Shown here piece by piece: positions 54,860 to 64,000 of a stretch of DNA of 64,000 nt. Position numbers and translations under genes: made by a program. The notes beneath the pieces were generated by a model. It saw nothing but the letters and a program-made list of their open reading frames with translations, did not search any database and was not told the DNA's origin. The stretch spans positions 5,440,593-5,504,592 of the forward strand of contig OZ021725.1 in the NCBI GenBank assembly GCA_963978545.1, in the 5' to 3' direction. Every line of letters begins with the position of its first letter. The first letter of the stretch is position 1. This DNA comes from Linyphia triangularis (lineage: Eukaryota; Arthropoda; Arachnida; Araneae; Linyphiidae).

Positions 54860-57800
54860 AATTATAAAATTTTATACAGAGAAAAATTTCATTTGCAAAA
54901 TCAGTTTTTCTCTAGTGCGAGTGAGGAGGTGTCTTTTGAGGTTTCCCGTTGTTGAAAATGATTTGGCACACATCTCACAGGAATGTGATCTTTCTCCAGT
55001 GTGAGTTAGGACGTGCTTTCTGAGGTTTGCCTTTCTTGAAAATGACTTGGTGCATATCTCACAAGAATGTGGCTTTTCTCCAGTGTTAGTGAGGTGTTTT
55101 CCGAGGTCACCCTTCAGCGAAAGTGATTTGGGACACATCTCACAAGAATGTGGCTTTTCTCCAGTGTGAATTAGGAGGTGCATTCTGAGGTGTCCCTTTT
55201 ACGAAAATGATTTGGCAAACATCTCACAGGAATGTGGCTTTTCTCCAGTGTGAGTAAGGATGTGCCTTCTGAGGTCATTCTTTCTTGAAAATGATTTGGC
55301 ACACATCTCACAAGAATGTGGCTTTTCTCCAGTGTGCGTGAGAATATGTTTTCTGAGGTCACTCTTTGCCGAAAATGATTTGGCACACATGTCACAGGAA
55401 TGTGGCTTTTCTCCAGTGTGAGTGAGAATATGTTTTCTGAGGTTACTTTTTGCCGAAAATGATTTGGCACACATGTCACAGGAATGTGGCTTTTCTCCAG
55501 TGTGAGTGAGGAGGTGCAGTCTGAGGTAATTCTTTCTCGAAAATGATTTGGCACATATCTCACAAGAATGTGGCTTTTCACCAGTGTGTGTGAGAAGGTG
55601 CATTTTAAGGTCATACTTTCTTGAAAATGATTTGGCACACATCTCACAAGAATGTGGCTTTCCTCCAGTGTGAGTGAGGAGGTGCATTCTGAGGTCACCC
55701 TTTAGCAAAAATGATTTGGCACATGTCTCGCAAGAATGTGGCTTTTCTCCAGTGTGAGTGAAGAGGTGCATTCTGAGGTGCCCCTTTTGCGAAAACGATT
55801 TGGTACACATCTCACAAGTATGTGGCTTTTCTCCAGTGTGTGTGAGAAGATGTTTTATGAGGCTATTCTTTGCCAAAAATGATTTTGCACAAATGTCACA
55901 GGAATGTGACTTTTCTCCAGTGTGAGTAAGGATGTGCTTTCTGAGGTCATTCTTTCTTGAAAATGATTTGGCACACATCTCACAAGAATGTGGCTTTTCT
56001 CCAGTGTTAGTGAGGAGGTGCATTCTGAGGTCACCCTTTCTTGAAAATGATTTGGAACACATGTCACAAGAATGTGGCTTTTCTCCAGTGTGAGTGAGGA
56101 GGTGCATTCTGAGATGTCCTTTTTGCGAAAACGATTTGGTACACATCGTACAAGGATGTGGCTTTTCTCCAGTGTGGGTGAAGATGTGCAGTTTGAGGTG
56201 TACCTTTGTTGAAAATGACTTGGTGCATATCTCACAAGAATGTGGCTTTTCTCCTGTGTGAGTGAGGAGGTGCATTCTGAGGTGTACCTTTTGCAAAAAT
56301 GATTTGGCACACATCTCACAGGAATGTGGCTTTTCTCCAGTGTGAGTAAGGATGTGCTTTTTGAGGTCATTCTTATGCGAAAACGATTTTTTACACAAGT
56401 CACAGGAATGTTGCTTTTCTCCAGTGTAAGTAAGGAGGTCATTCTTATGAGAAAATAATCTGGCACACATGTCAAAAGAATGTGGCCAGTGTCAAGGTGG
56501 ACGTGCGTTATAAGATTGCTTTTGCCTGATTATACTTTGTCACAAATATTAGGACTTTCTCCTATGTTTAGATTTAAAATAAGCCCTACTTCAGAATGAA
56601 TTTCTTCCCACAGTCATGATTAAATGATCTCAGAATTATATATTTGGAGGTATGTTTATTTGTTTTTTTGCCAACAAGGATTAAACATAGTTAATTTTTA
56701 CTAGGAACATAATGATTAGGAAGGAACACAACTTCAAAAGACATGATTTTGCATTCCCTTTCCCTGCAATTAAAAAAAATAATAATAATTCATGTGCAAT
56801 ATTTCAATACATGTTCAAAGTTATGAAAAACATACAATATACTTGGTCTAGTAGGAATGTCATTGATATCCTAAGACCAGTGCTAGAAGTGTGGGTAGAC
56901 GTGGGTTGATGCAGTTTTTCCTACGTAAAGGTAGTTTTTGGAAACATTTAATTTTAAATTACAATTTAAATTAATTTATTTTATCATCAATTATATTTTA
57001 TTATTGTTACAATTTTAGTTTTTATTTTAATCTCATTTTGGCTCAAGTTTACTGCACGGTGTCCGATGGCAATTTTTAAAAAGTTGCCAAAATTGGAAAT
57101 GGATGTCAAAAAGTTGTGTCGCAAAATCCAAGGTGGCGCTGTGTTGTCTAATTCAACGGCCGCTAGGGACAGTAGGACCAATTCAACAAGTTGCCGTAAA
57201 ACCAAGTCAACGGGTTGCCACATACATAGCCCAGGCAATGAACATCGAAAATGAGCATATGTTGGAAGAAATTAGAGACAAGCTGAATTTTTGCCAGTTG
57301 TTAGAAGAACATTTTCCCAGAAGTCCCCGAACCTCCCCCTTAAAACTACCTTTTTGGAAGCCCATCATTTATCGCTCGTATCTTCGTTATTATTCATTAT
57401 AATTCATATTTTTTTACCATTTTATTCCTTATTATATATTCTTTAGAAAAGCTATTAACATTTTTCTGTAAATACAATACTTTCAAGAGAATTTACTAAA
57501 ATAGGTAAAATCTTCATTTTCTACGGTGTTTTGTTTTTGGTATTTAGGCACAACTATTTTATTTGTGATAATACATAAAAACTATTAGAATAAAAAATTT
57601 AGCACAATTTTCAACCTTTCAAGCAATATCAAACTTTTAATATTGGGGTATCGGGAACACATACAGGCTGCTGTTTTATTTAACTTTAATCATTTGTTCA
57701 GTTTAGAATAATGTTTTTAAAAAATTAGGCTACTTATTAAACGAACGAAGCACTGGCAACGAGGGACTTCTTGTTCATTCCTTGTGGGCGGAACGATTAA

Positions 57801-58140
57801 AGTTGTGTTTAAAATTTAGTTTTTGTTTTAATTCGCAATGCAGAGGGGCAGTCAAATATTCGTTTAATGCTGTTTAGTCAACATTTAAAAGTTTTTGTAC
57901 ACACGGTTTATACTCTTTAGTGCTCGTGAAGTGCCAATGTATGAGGAATTAGTATTCAAAAGGTGTTCCTTTGCTTTCGATCACTCAAGATACGTAATTG
58001 AATAATTTTACTAAATTTTGCTCGACCTATTATTATTCTTTGTAATTTCAACTGTAATATCCAAAATAGGTATTTTCACTGTGTTTTTGTGATGTTCAAA
58101 GCACTAAAAATCGTATTTATGATTTTTAACCAAGAAACCA
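54860..58140 (-). repeat. Segmental duplication copy B (inverted, contains ZNF3)
   Basis: The reverse complement matches copy A (450-1010 joined to 11282-14290) continuously. Across 57540-57600 it reads straight through the sites where elements 1 and 2 sit in copy A. No other insertion is apparent. Within 56471-58140 there is no convincing gene; 57066-57402 is coding by chance. Confidence 0.88.
54872..56470 (-). pseudogene. ZNF3: C2H2 zinc-finger array with one in-frame nonsense codon
   Basis: Paralogue of ZNF1. The frame from 56470 to 55199 encodes 423 residues: a degenerate first finger, 14 full SCEMC-type fingers with TGEKPH linkers, and a broken one (SCEMFAKSFS, second Cys changed to Phe) that ends at TAA 55199-55201. 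ZNF-family sister fingers have CAA (KSFSQKGHLRMH) at this spot. The same frame continues to 54872 with about four more fingers, one lacking a residue and the final His (HLTNTGEK). Another finger has Asn for the last His (HLLTNTGEK). The truncation point differs from that of ZNF1, so the two were broken separately. Confidence 0.85.
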
Positions 58141-59994
58141 GGGGCGTACTGGCCATAGGGTTGTCCGGTGCAATCACCGGGCTGGTCAGTGTATGTAGTA
58201 AATGGGCCGGTCCAGTGCACATTTTTTTTTTTTTTTAATTTTTAAATTTAATTTTTTTTTTAAATATACGTGGTTGCTCTAAAAGTACTTAAGTATTTAA
58301 AAAAAAAAAAAAAAAAAACACCACTAAATGAAATCTGTATCCACCCCCTACGTAAGGGGTCGGCAGACTTTTCTGCGCTAAGAGTCAAACGTTCAATAAC
58401 CAGAATTGCAAAATTTTTAACGAGTCGTAAAATAAATATAAACAGTACTAATATGAGCATTCAATCACAAATATTTTTATACCATTTTTATGGTATAAAA
58501 AGGATTTTTATATTTTTTATGGTACAAAAATCATGGCAGAAGAGACAAGTCGGCAGTCCATTTTGTTTGGAATGAACGCATATAATTCATTCCATTCTCT
58601 CATAATTTTGCAACTTTCTTCATTAATTTTTCTCTTTATCACCAAAAAAGGGCAAGAGGGGTTTAACATTTTGAAAGAACTCGAGGAAAGGTCGCAGTAA
58701 TTTAGCAACAGATGCATTTTGAATCACCCGCCATAATGAATTAGTGCGGTTTTGATCTTGCCGTCAACTTTTCAAAAACGCACCAACCCATGCATGTATT
58801 ATTAGGAATTTACGAGAGCTTGCTCCTGGAATGTTTTCTCATACTAAAATTTTTTTTAAAAAAACCCGGTTTTGAAGAGGGGTTTAGTGTTACGATCACT
58901 ATATTTTGACCTTTAGTGACTGATTAGCTCTAATTAATATTTCGCTGATGATGTTTCTAAGACCAACAGAAAAATACGATCTTGGACAGTTTTAGGGGGA
59001 AATTAAGGAGTTTTTAAGGACCTGATTAATCAAAATTAAGGAGTTCTTAAGGGCCCTTAAAAATGAAAATCAAAATTAAGGAGTTCTTACGGACTTTTAA
59101 GGACACGTGTGAACCCTGTCATGGATGAAGATCGACATAATTGATGATGATTAAGAATGTATGTAATGAAAATATGTCTCTATAAGTAACCAAAGGAATT
59201 GTAAATAAAAAAAAACATTGTAATCGGATTAGGGCAGATATACAGTTTAGCCTGGTCCTTAAATCCAAGCCTGTTACAAGATTGTCTTTTTTTTTATTCG
59301 AGTGTTATAAAACATCGATACATCAATACAACTGAACAACATCAGCATGCTCTTATCTCTTTTTATTCAAGCAGACGGGGTAGGCACATGCCTACACAAT
59401 AAGTAGGGAAGGACACCGAATCACAGCGGCTGATGTTGATTTTGAAAAGTGTGGACGGAGCACACTTTTGCCCAAACGAAAACAATACCCTTGGGCTTAA
59501 GGCCCAGGGTAATATGTGCTATTCTAATTTAAGAATTGTTTACTATAGTTAACTACAATGTAAGAAAGAGAAAATGAAGGTAAAATAAATAGAAAGGTAC
59601 TAAAAACATTTTGTAGGGGAGGTTGGGAGACCGGAGGGGGGGGGTAGGCTCTGTGTTGCTGTGGATGGCATTGATATTTCTAGTATTCAACTAGTAACAA
59701 TTAATTAAACTCAAGTCCACATCTGCCGGTTGTTGCCAATCCGTGATACAGCGGGTCCATTGGTGGATAATGGATCAATTTTAAATAATTAAGGTTAGAA
59801 GCAAAGCTGCCCCAAACCAAAAATGGAACAATTTTATCAAACAGATTTGTAAAAGTTGAGACCTATATTAAACACTTTCAGTAGAATTCCGTCCTACTTT
59901 CAGTAACAAAATTTTTACCCGATTTCACACAAAGCAAGAGGTAGCAAACGCCTCCTGCGTTATGGTTAGGCTATTGCAGTGACGGACAATCACT
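58141..59994. other. Stretch with several hAT-type termini, no gene
   Basis: 58141-58205 starts CAGGGGCGTACTGGCCATAG (also at 51957, reverse). Near 58356 AGGGGTCGGCAGACTTTTCT is another classic hAT start, and at 59090-59118 the minus strand reads CAGGGTTCACACGTGTCCTT. Poly-A lies near 58299-58318. A G-rich run is at about 59634-59646. None has a visible partner end. Confidence 0.5.
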
Positions 59995-60985
59995 AAAATC
60001 TTGCATACAGTACGTTTTCCCAAAACTCAAATATTAGAAGTTTGATATTGTTTTAAGGGTTGAAAACTAATATACAATTTTTATTCCGATGGTTTTTTAA
60101 TATTATCACAAATAATATTAAAAAAAAAAAAAAATGGTGAATTGAAAACTGTTGCCTGTTTTAGCAAATTCTCTTGAAAATAATACATTGACAGCAAAAT
60201 TTTAAATAGCGCTTTTAAAGAACAGATAATAAGGTATAAAATGGGAACAAAATTATGAAGCTAGAATGAATAGTAATGGAGATAAAAGCGATAATTAAGA
60301 GGCTTGCAAAACTGATGTTTAAGGGGAGGAGGAAGCTAGCACAAGAGGTAAGGGAAGGGACTTTTGAGGAAATACTCCTTTAATTAGGTCCTAACAACTG
60401 GCAAAAACTCAGCTTGTCTCTAATTTCTTCCGGCAAAATACTAGATATGCACCGAATATTGATTTCGACAGAATACCGAAAATTCGTCCAATAGTGAAGC
60501 CGAACACAGAATATTCGGTAGGCCAAATATCTGATGCCTTATTTCCTATAATACTTGTCTTAATTACCACTTATGAATAAAAATAGGTATATTTTATGTT
60601 ATAAAATATAGGATAGATGACTGAACCATCATTAATGACAATTATCTTGGCACCGAAAGGTTACATAACAAAAATAACTGTTTTCATATCCTTAAAACTT
60701 TTCAAACGACACATCTTACGTCGTAGACAAATATAAGGATCCTGGCACTCCTTTAAACCCATAAAAAAGGGGGGAAAAACATCACAAAATTGCTGTGGAT
60801 GAGCCTTATAAGTTTTTTAAATATTGTATAATGAAAATAAAATTATATTTCTATAGAGATGAATTCTGTAATAATAATAATAAATCGGCAATAAATAACA
60901 AGAAAAAAATTTGGCCGCCGAATATCCAGATATTCGGTCAAACCGAATATTTGGTGCATCGCTACAAAACACCTTCATTGCCTGG
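59995..60985 (+). repeat. Segmental duplication copy C (partial)
   Basis: Direct-orientation match to copy A from about 910-1010 and 11320-11632, e.g. TAGAAGTTTGATATTGTTTT, TTTTAGCAAATTCTCTTGAA, ACAACTGGCAAAAACTCAGC, CCTTCATTGCCTGGGCTAAC. It is more diverged than A versus B. It has no zinc-finger exon. It lacks element 1 at TATTATCACAAAT and carries a hAT MITE at 60442-60964. Confidence 0.75.
60442..60964. mobile_element. hAT MITE, inverted relative of 16372-16924
   Basis: Ends TAGATATGCACCGAATATT and, read inward, TAGCGATGCACCAAATATTC. The flanking 8 bp are CAAAATAC and CAAAACAC (7 of 8). Interior phrases (e.g. CATCTTACGTCGTAG) match the reverse complement of the other copy. Copies A and B show the empty site. 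Confidence 0.85.
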
Positions 60986-61846
60986 GCTAACAGCACTAAA
61001 TCGCCTTACACCTTACAGTAAACCTTAGTCTTCATTTTAGTTATCGTTTTGATTTTTGGCAATTATTAAGAGTGCCAAAAGTCAAAACAGTGTAATTAAA
61101 ATGAAGGTCGAGATTAACTGTAAGGTGTAATAGTTTGGCAATTATTAAGAGTGCCAAAAGACCTACTATTACCCATAAACTACTACTCATCTAATAATAT
61201 TTGAATAAAACAGCTTTTTATTTTAAGTTTATGATGCTTTTTATAGTGCCAATTATTGATTATTTTTTAATAAACATCAAGAATGATGCATGTATTGTTG
61301 CAGCTTTAACACTGTTATACATTTTATTTAAATTCCAACGACCAAAAAATATTTCAACAAATATATATAACTCAAAAACACATATCTCAAATTGTATTGT
61401 TTATTGTAGAAGCTAAATAACAAATTCGTTGGAAAGAAATTGAAGGGTTAATAAGTCATAAGAGAACTCGTTTAATCAGAAAGAATATGTCAGTAAAAGA
61501 AATTATTTACCTTTGAAACAAGGCTAAGTAAATTTACCAAACTTCATTTTTCTCCAAGCAGAACCGGATTTGCAAATGTAGCTTTGGTTATTTGGTTTGA
61601 CGCTGGATTCTTGCTCCGCAAAATGCGTGCTAGGCCGGGCCAAAGAACTTAAAACTATAAGAAAGCAAGCTTCGCCGATACGTAAGTGCTGCCATCTCGC
61701 GGATTTTCAGAGTTGAGAGCACAAAACTTTCGCCAAATTGCTCCGATTTCCAGACATGCGCAGAGCTTTGTTCTTACTTTGGCGATCGTGCATTTTAAAC
61801 AAACAAATAAGAACATCAGATTTATTTCGTCGAATTCGTGGGAGAT
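60986..61846. other. Intergenic stretch with a small composite repeat
   Basis: Inverted arms (CACCTTACAGTAAACCTTAG near 61009; its complement near 61105-61131) overlap two direct copies of TTTGGCAATTATTAAGAGTG (61054 and 61133). Otherwise nothing coding is supported. Confidence 0.45.
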
Positions 61847-62036
61847 TTAAATAGCAGAACAAAAATGGAGGATTCTACTTTGCAAAGTAACATATTATTT
61901 ATTCAAGTTTGTTCAAATTGTTCGCTTTGGTGCACAATAAATTTCGGTAATGTTCTGAAGATCATAGAATTTTCGCAAGAGAATTTTAACAGGACATTTT
62001 TTGCAGTGTTGATGGTTGTGATGAAACTTGATGGTT
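61847..62036 (+). other. Possible short first exon, low support
   Basis: ATG at 61865 sits in a good context (AAAATGG) and opens MEDSTLQSNILFIQVCSNCS. The frame ends soon after MKLDG. The upstream flank (61690-61840) is less AT-rich than its surroundings. There is no known motif; it may be chance. Confidence 0.15.
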
Positions 62037-62975
62037 AGTGTTCTTAATCGTTTGTTTTTATTTTAGCAGGCTAGTTTTTATGTTAAATATAGTTGTTTTT
62101 TTATGAACTTTTCTTTTTGTATTACTTTGACATCGCTTGAAAGAATGTTTATCATTTGTTAGTTGCATAAAGGCACGCAATTATTATGTGTTTATTATGA
62201 TTTTTTGAAATTTGACGCAAATCTCAATTACCATTGCGGTTTTTTATTTTATGAATTAATAAAGCTAAATGATTATTGTCAACTGTTAGTAAATTCTTCT
62301 AAACTAGTACATGCTAAATGATATTGGTTTTTGTAGTTGCAAGTCATTTTTAAATTCTTGCACTCAATAACTAGATATTTTTTAGTTTCCTAATGTACTG
62401 CTTCGAAGAATGTATGGAAATTTTATCGAAATAATTTTCTTCTAGAATGTGTTTCAATAATTTTGTAATTAGTAATTTTGTTAATTCTTGATGTTCATAT
62501 TTATTACGAAAACTTACTAAAAGTTCACCAATATTGGAATATGCTGTAAAAACCCCAAATCTAATATTAGGATTCGTATTGCATTACAAGATAGAACTTG
62601 CTGTAGTGGTTCAATATAATATTAATATTGTTTAAAAAAGTATTCAATTATCTTAGCTAAAAATATAATTAACGTAAATTTGGTTGAATGTGTAAATATG
62701 TCAAGTAAAAGTTTAATGAGCAAAACGGATTTGTTCTTTTTTTGGATAAAAGATTTCTGGGAAACCATAAAATTTTATCGCCAAGTGAAACCAAAAAGAG
62801 CGATAAGCTTGCCAATGTAGAAACCCTGCAATGACGTCATGTGCTCTCAACTATTTTACATTATCTCTATGGAAGCTTGCCATCTTTAACCCGAAGGGTT
62901 ATTATAGTATCTTTGGCCGGGCGTCCACTGGAGCAAGATTTCTGGATGGACAGGAAAAGAGGGATTTTTAGATGA
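62037..62975. other. Intergenic, nothing recognised
   Basis: AT-rich with no sustained frame or repeat that I can recognise. Confidence 0.5.
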
Positions 62976-62979
62976 AAGT

Positions 62980-63009
62980 GCGCATGCGCGTGACGTCACT
63001 CTGACGTCA
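62980..63009. promoter_or_regulatory. NRF1-like palindrome and two CRE sites
   Basis: GCGCATGCGC (62980-62989) is followed by TGACGTCA at 62991-62998 and again at 63002-63009. These are the palindromic binding sequences of NRF1-type and CREB/ATF-type factors. The surrounding 150 bp are GC-richer than the flanks (GGCCGGGCGTCCACTGG at 62915-62931). It could be the promoter of a gene that starts nearby or part of a transposon's own promoter. Confidence 0.45.
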
Positions 63010-63029
63010 GAGGATTGAAAACTTCATCT

Positions 63030-64000
63030 GCCTTTGGATCGGTCTGGGAAGCGATTTCCGAGCAATATGATAAAATATAAAATACACTGTTGCACTTGAA
63101 AAGTTATAGGAACTAATTTAGAACATAGTATTTTTGTTGTTTTTAGTACATAGTATTTTTGTTGTACATAGTATTTTTGCTGAACTAATTTCTCAATTAT
63201 AAGCATATATGACAAAGGTGATTTGTTCAAAATTGTTTAAAGAAACAGATATTTTTTTTTTATTTGAAAGACCAGAGATTCTTCATAGCTTATTATATTT
63301 TGAAATATAAATTATTGTAACATCAAATTGAAATTGCTTGGAGCGTTAACTAATTGATTATCATATATTCTTACCTGGTAGAGGAAGTTTTCACGCTTTT
63401 TGGTTCACAAACAAGTTTTTGCTCGTTTCTTTGTGGGATTCCAAAGAAGGGGGATCGTCTTTGAAACAGGCTGGAATATTAGTTTGGCTTTTCTTGGTTA
63501 ATAAATTTTCATCTTCTGAAGAATCGCTCCCAATTGAACAAGCAAGCTCAGCTTTATCTTATGCCTGTTAAAATGAATCTAAATAGGAAAATTATGGATA
63601 TATGCTATCTCAAACTAGTTGCAAAACTTTATATACAATTTATTTATGCAATTAAATATCTTATTTAGAGCACTTATAATATCACTCACTAAAAAACCAA
63701 TCTTCAGTTTGAGAAATTAAAATAGAATATTATTTAAATATGTTAATAAATATCTGTTATTCATGTCCACCATTTCAAAAATCTACACCATCAAAACTTG
63801 AACTGATAAGTAGATCAGTGACTTATGAAACATTATTTGTGATACCTTGAATTATTTGTATATACCCTATACAAAAATTGTAATTTAATTACTGTATGTA
63901 CAATAGATTTTAAAATTAAATGTTTGCCATGTTATACTTGAGGGCATATATTCTTTAATCATGTTCATTTCCCCCTTCCCCATTTGTTGTAAACTATGAA
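63030..64000. other. Intergenic, nothing recognised
   Basis: AT-rich. A threefold near-direct repeat of ACATAGTATTTTTGTTGT lies at 63123-63183. A GC-richer stretch at 63360-63545 might hold a small exon on the minus strand, but I cannot support one. Confidence 0.4.

Noticed and set aside
57066..57402. Two overlapping plus-strand ORFs in copy B
   Set aside because: The matching stretch in copy A is not open and there is no motif; chance frames in duplicated non-coding DNA.
59634..59646. G-quadruplex candidate
   Set aside because: A single long G run without four separated G tracts in a short span.

Overview
This is AT-rich eukaryotic DNA, almost certainly from an arthropod. The tandem C2H2 zinc-finger proteins (28-residue units with TGEKPH linkers), the Gypsy retrotransposon lineages and a degenerate Tc1 copy make me think of a spider or other arachnid, but that is inference. 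I see no complete host housekeeping gene, no rRNA or true tRNA gene and no CRISPR array. The window is a nest of transposable elements around three zinc-finger loci.

Layout. (1) 1-14,300: a duplicated unit ('copy A', 450-1010 and 11282-14290) that two DNA transposons have split. Element 1 (1011-8847) carries a broken DDE-type transposase and an ~250-bp satellite array. Element 2 (8873-11281) carries a decayed relative of the same transposase and seven copies of a 14-bp subterminal motif. ZNF1 (12390-14276) ends this copy and is broken by one nonsense codon. (2) 14,500-17,000: a hAT-like element holding a large palindrome, a tRNA-derived SINE-like piece, and a hAT MITE with a perfect 8-bp target-site duplication (TSD). 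(3) 17,110-26,986: a full-length minus-strand Gypsy element (Gypsy-1) with two LTRs, a CATTG duplication, a possible -1 frameshift site between gag and pro, and a hAT element inserted in its RT. (4) 27,000-28,200: a broken THAP exon and a MITE. (5) 28,207-33,919: Gypsy-2, 5'-truncated and full of stops. (6) 35,461-39,043: Gypsy-3, which has LTRs that look identical but has lost RT, RNase H and most of integrase. (7) 40,192-41,826: ZNF2, an intact 19-finger ORF. (8) 43,680-45,335: a hAT-like element with internal tandem repeats. (9) 45,653-47,666: element 3, with ~500-bp terminal inverted repeats around a single ORF. (10) 47,700-53,400: relics and nested repeats. (11) 53,435-54,756: a dead Tc1 element. 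(12) 54,870-58,140: 'copy B', the inverted paralogue of copy A including ZNF3, also broken by one nonsense codon. (13) 59,995-60,985: 'copy C', a third partial copy holding another hAT MITE. (14) The last 3 kb is intergenic, with a possible CRE/NRF1-type regulatory cluster.

How it fits together. Copies B and C keep the uninterrupted sequence across the site where element 1 sits in copy A, and copy B does so for element 2 as well. This fixes the ends of both elements to the base (element 2 to within one base) and shows ~4-bp target duplications. Element 3 also has a 4-bp duplication and encodes what looks like the N-terminal half of the same transposase. The three elements therefore look like one transposon superfamily with a 4-bp duplication and a DFAENY / SDG.SSQFKNK / FFATSH core. 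I cannot name it with certainty; Sola-like is my best guess from recall.
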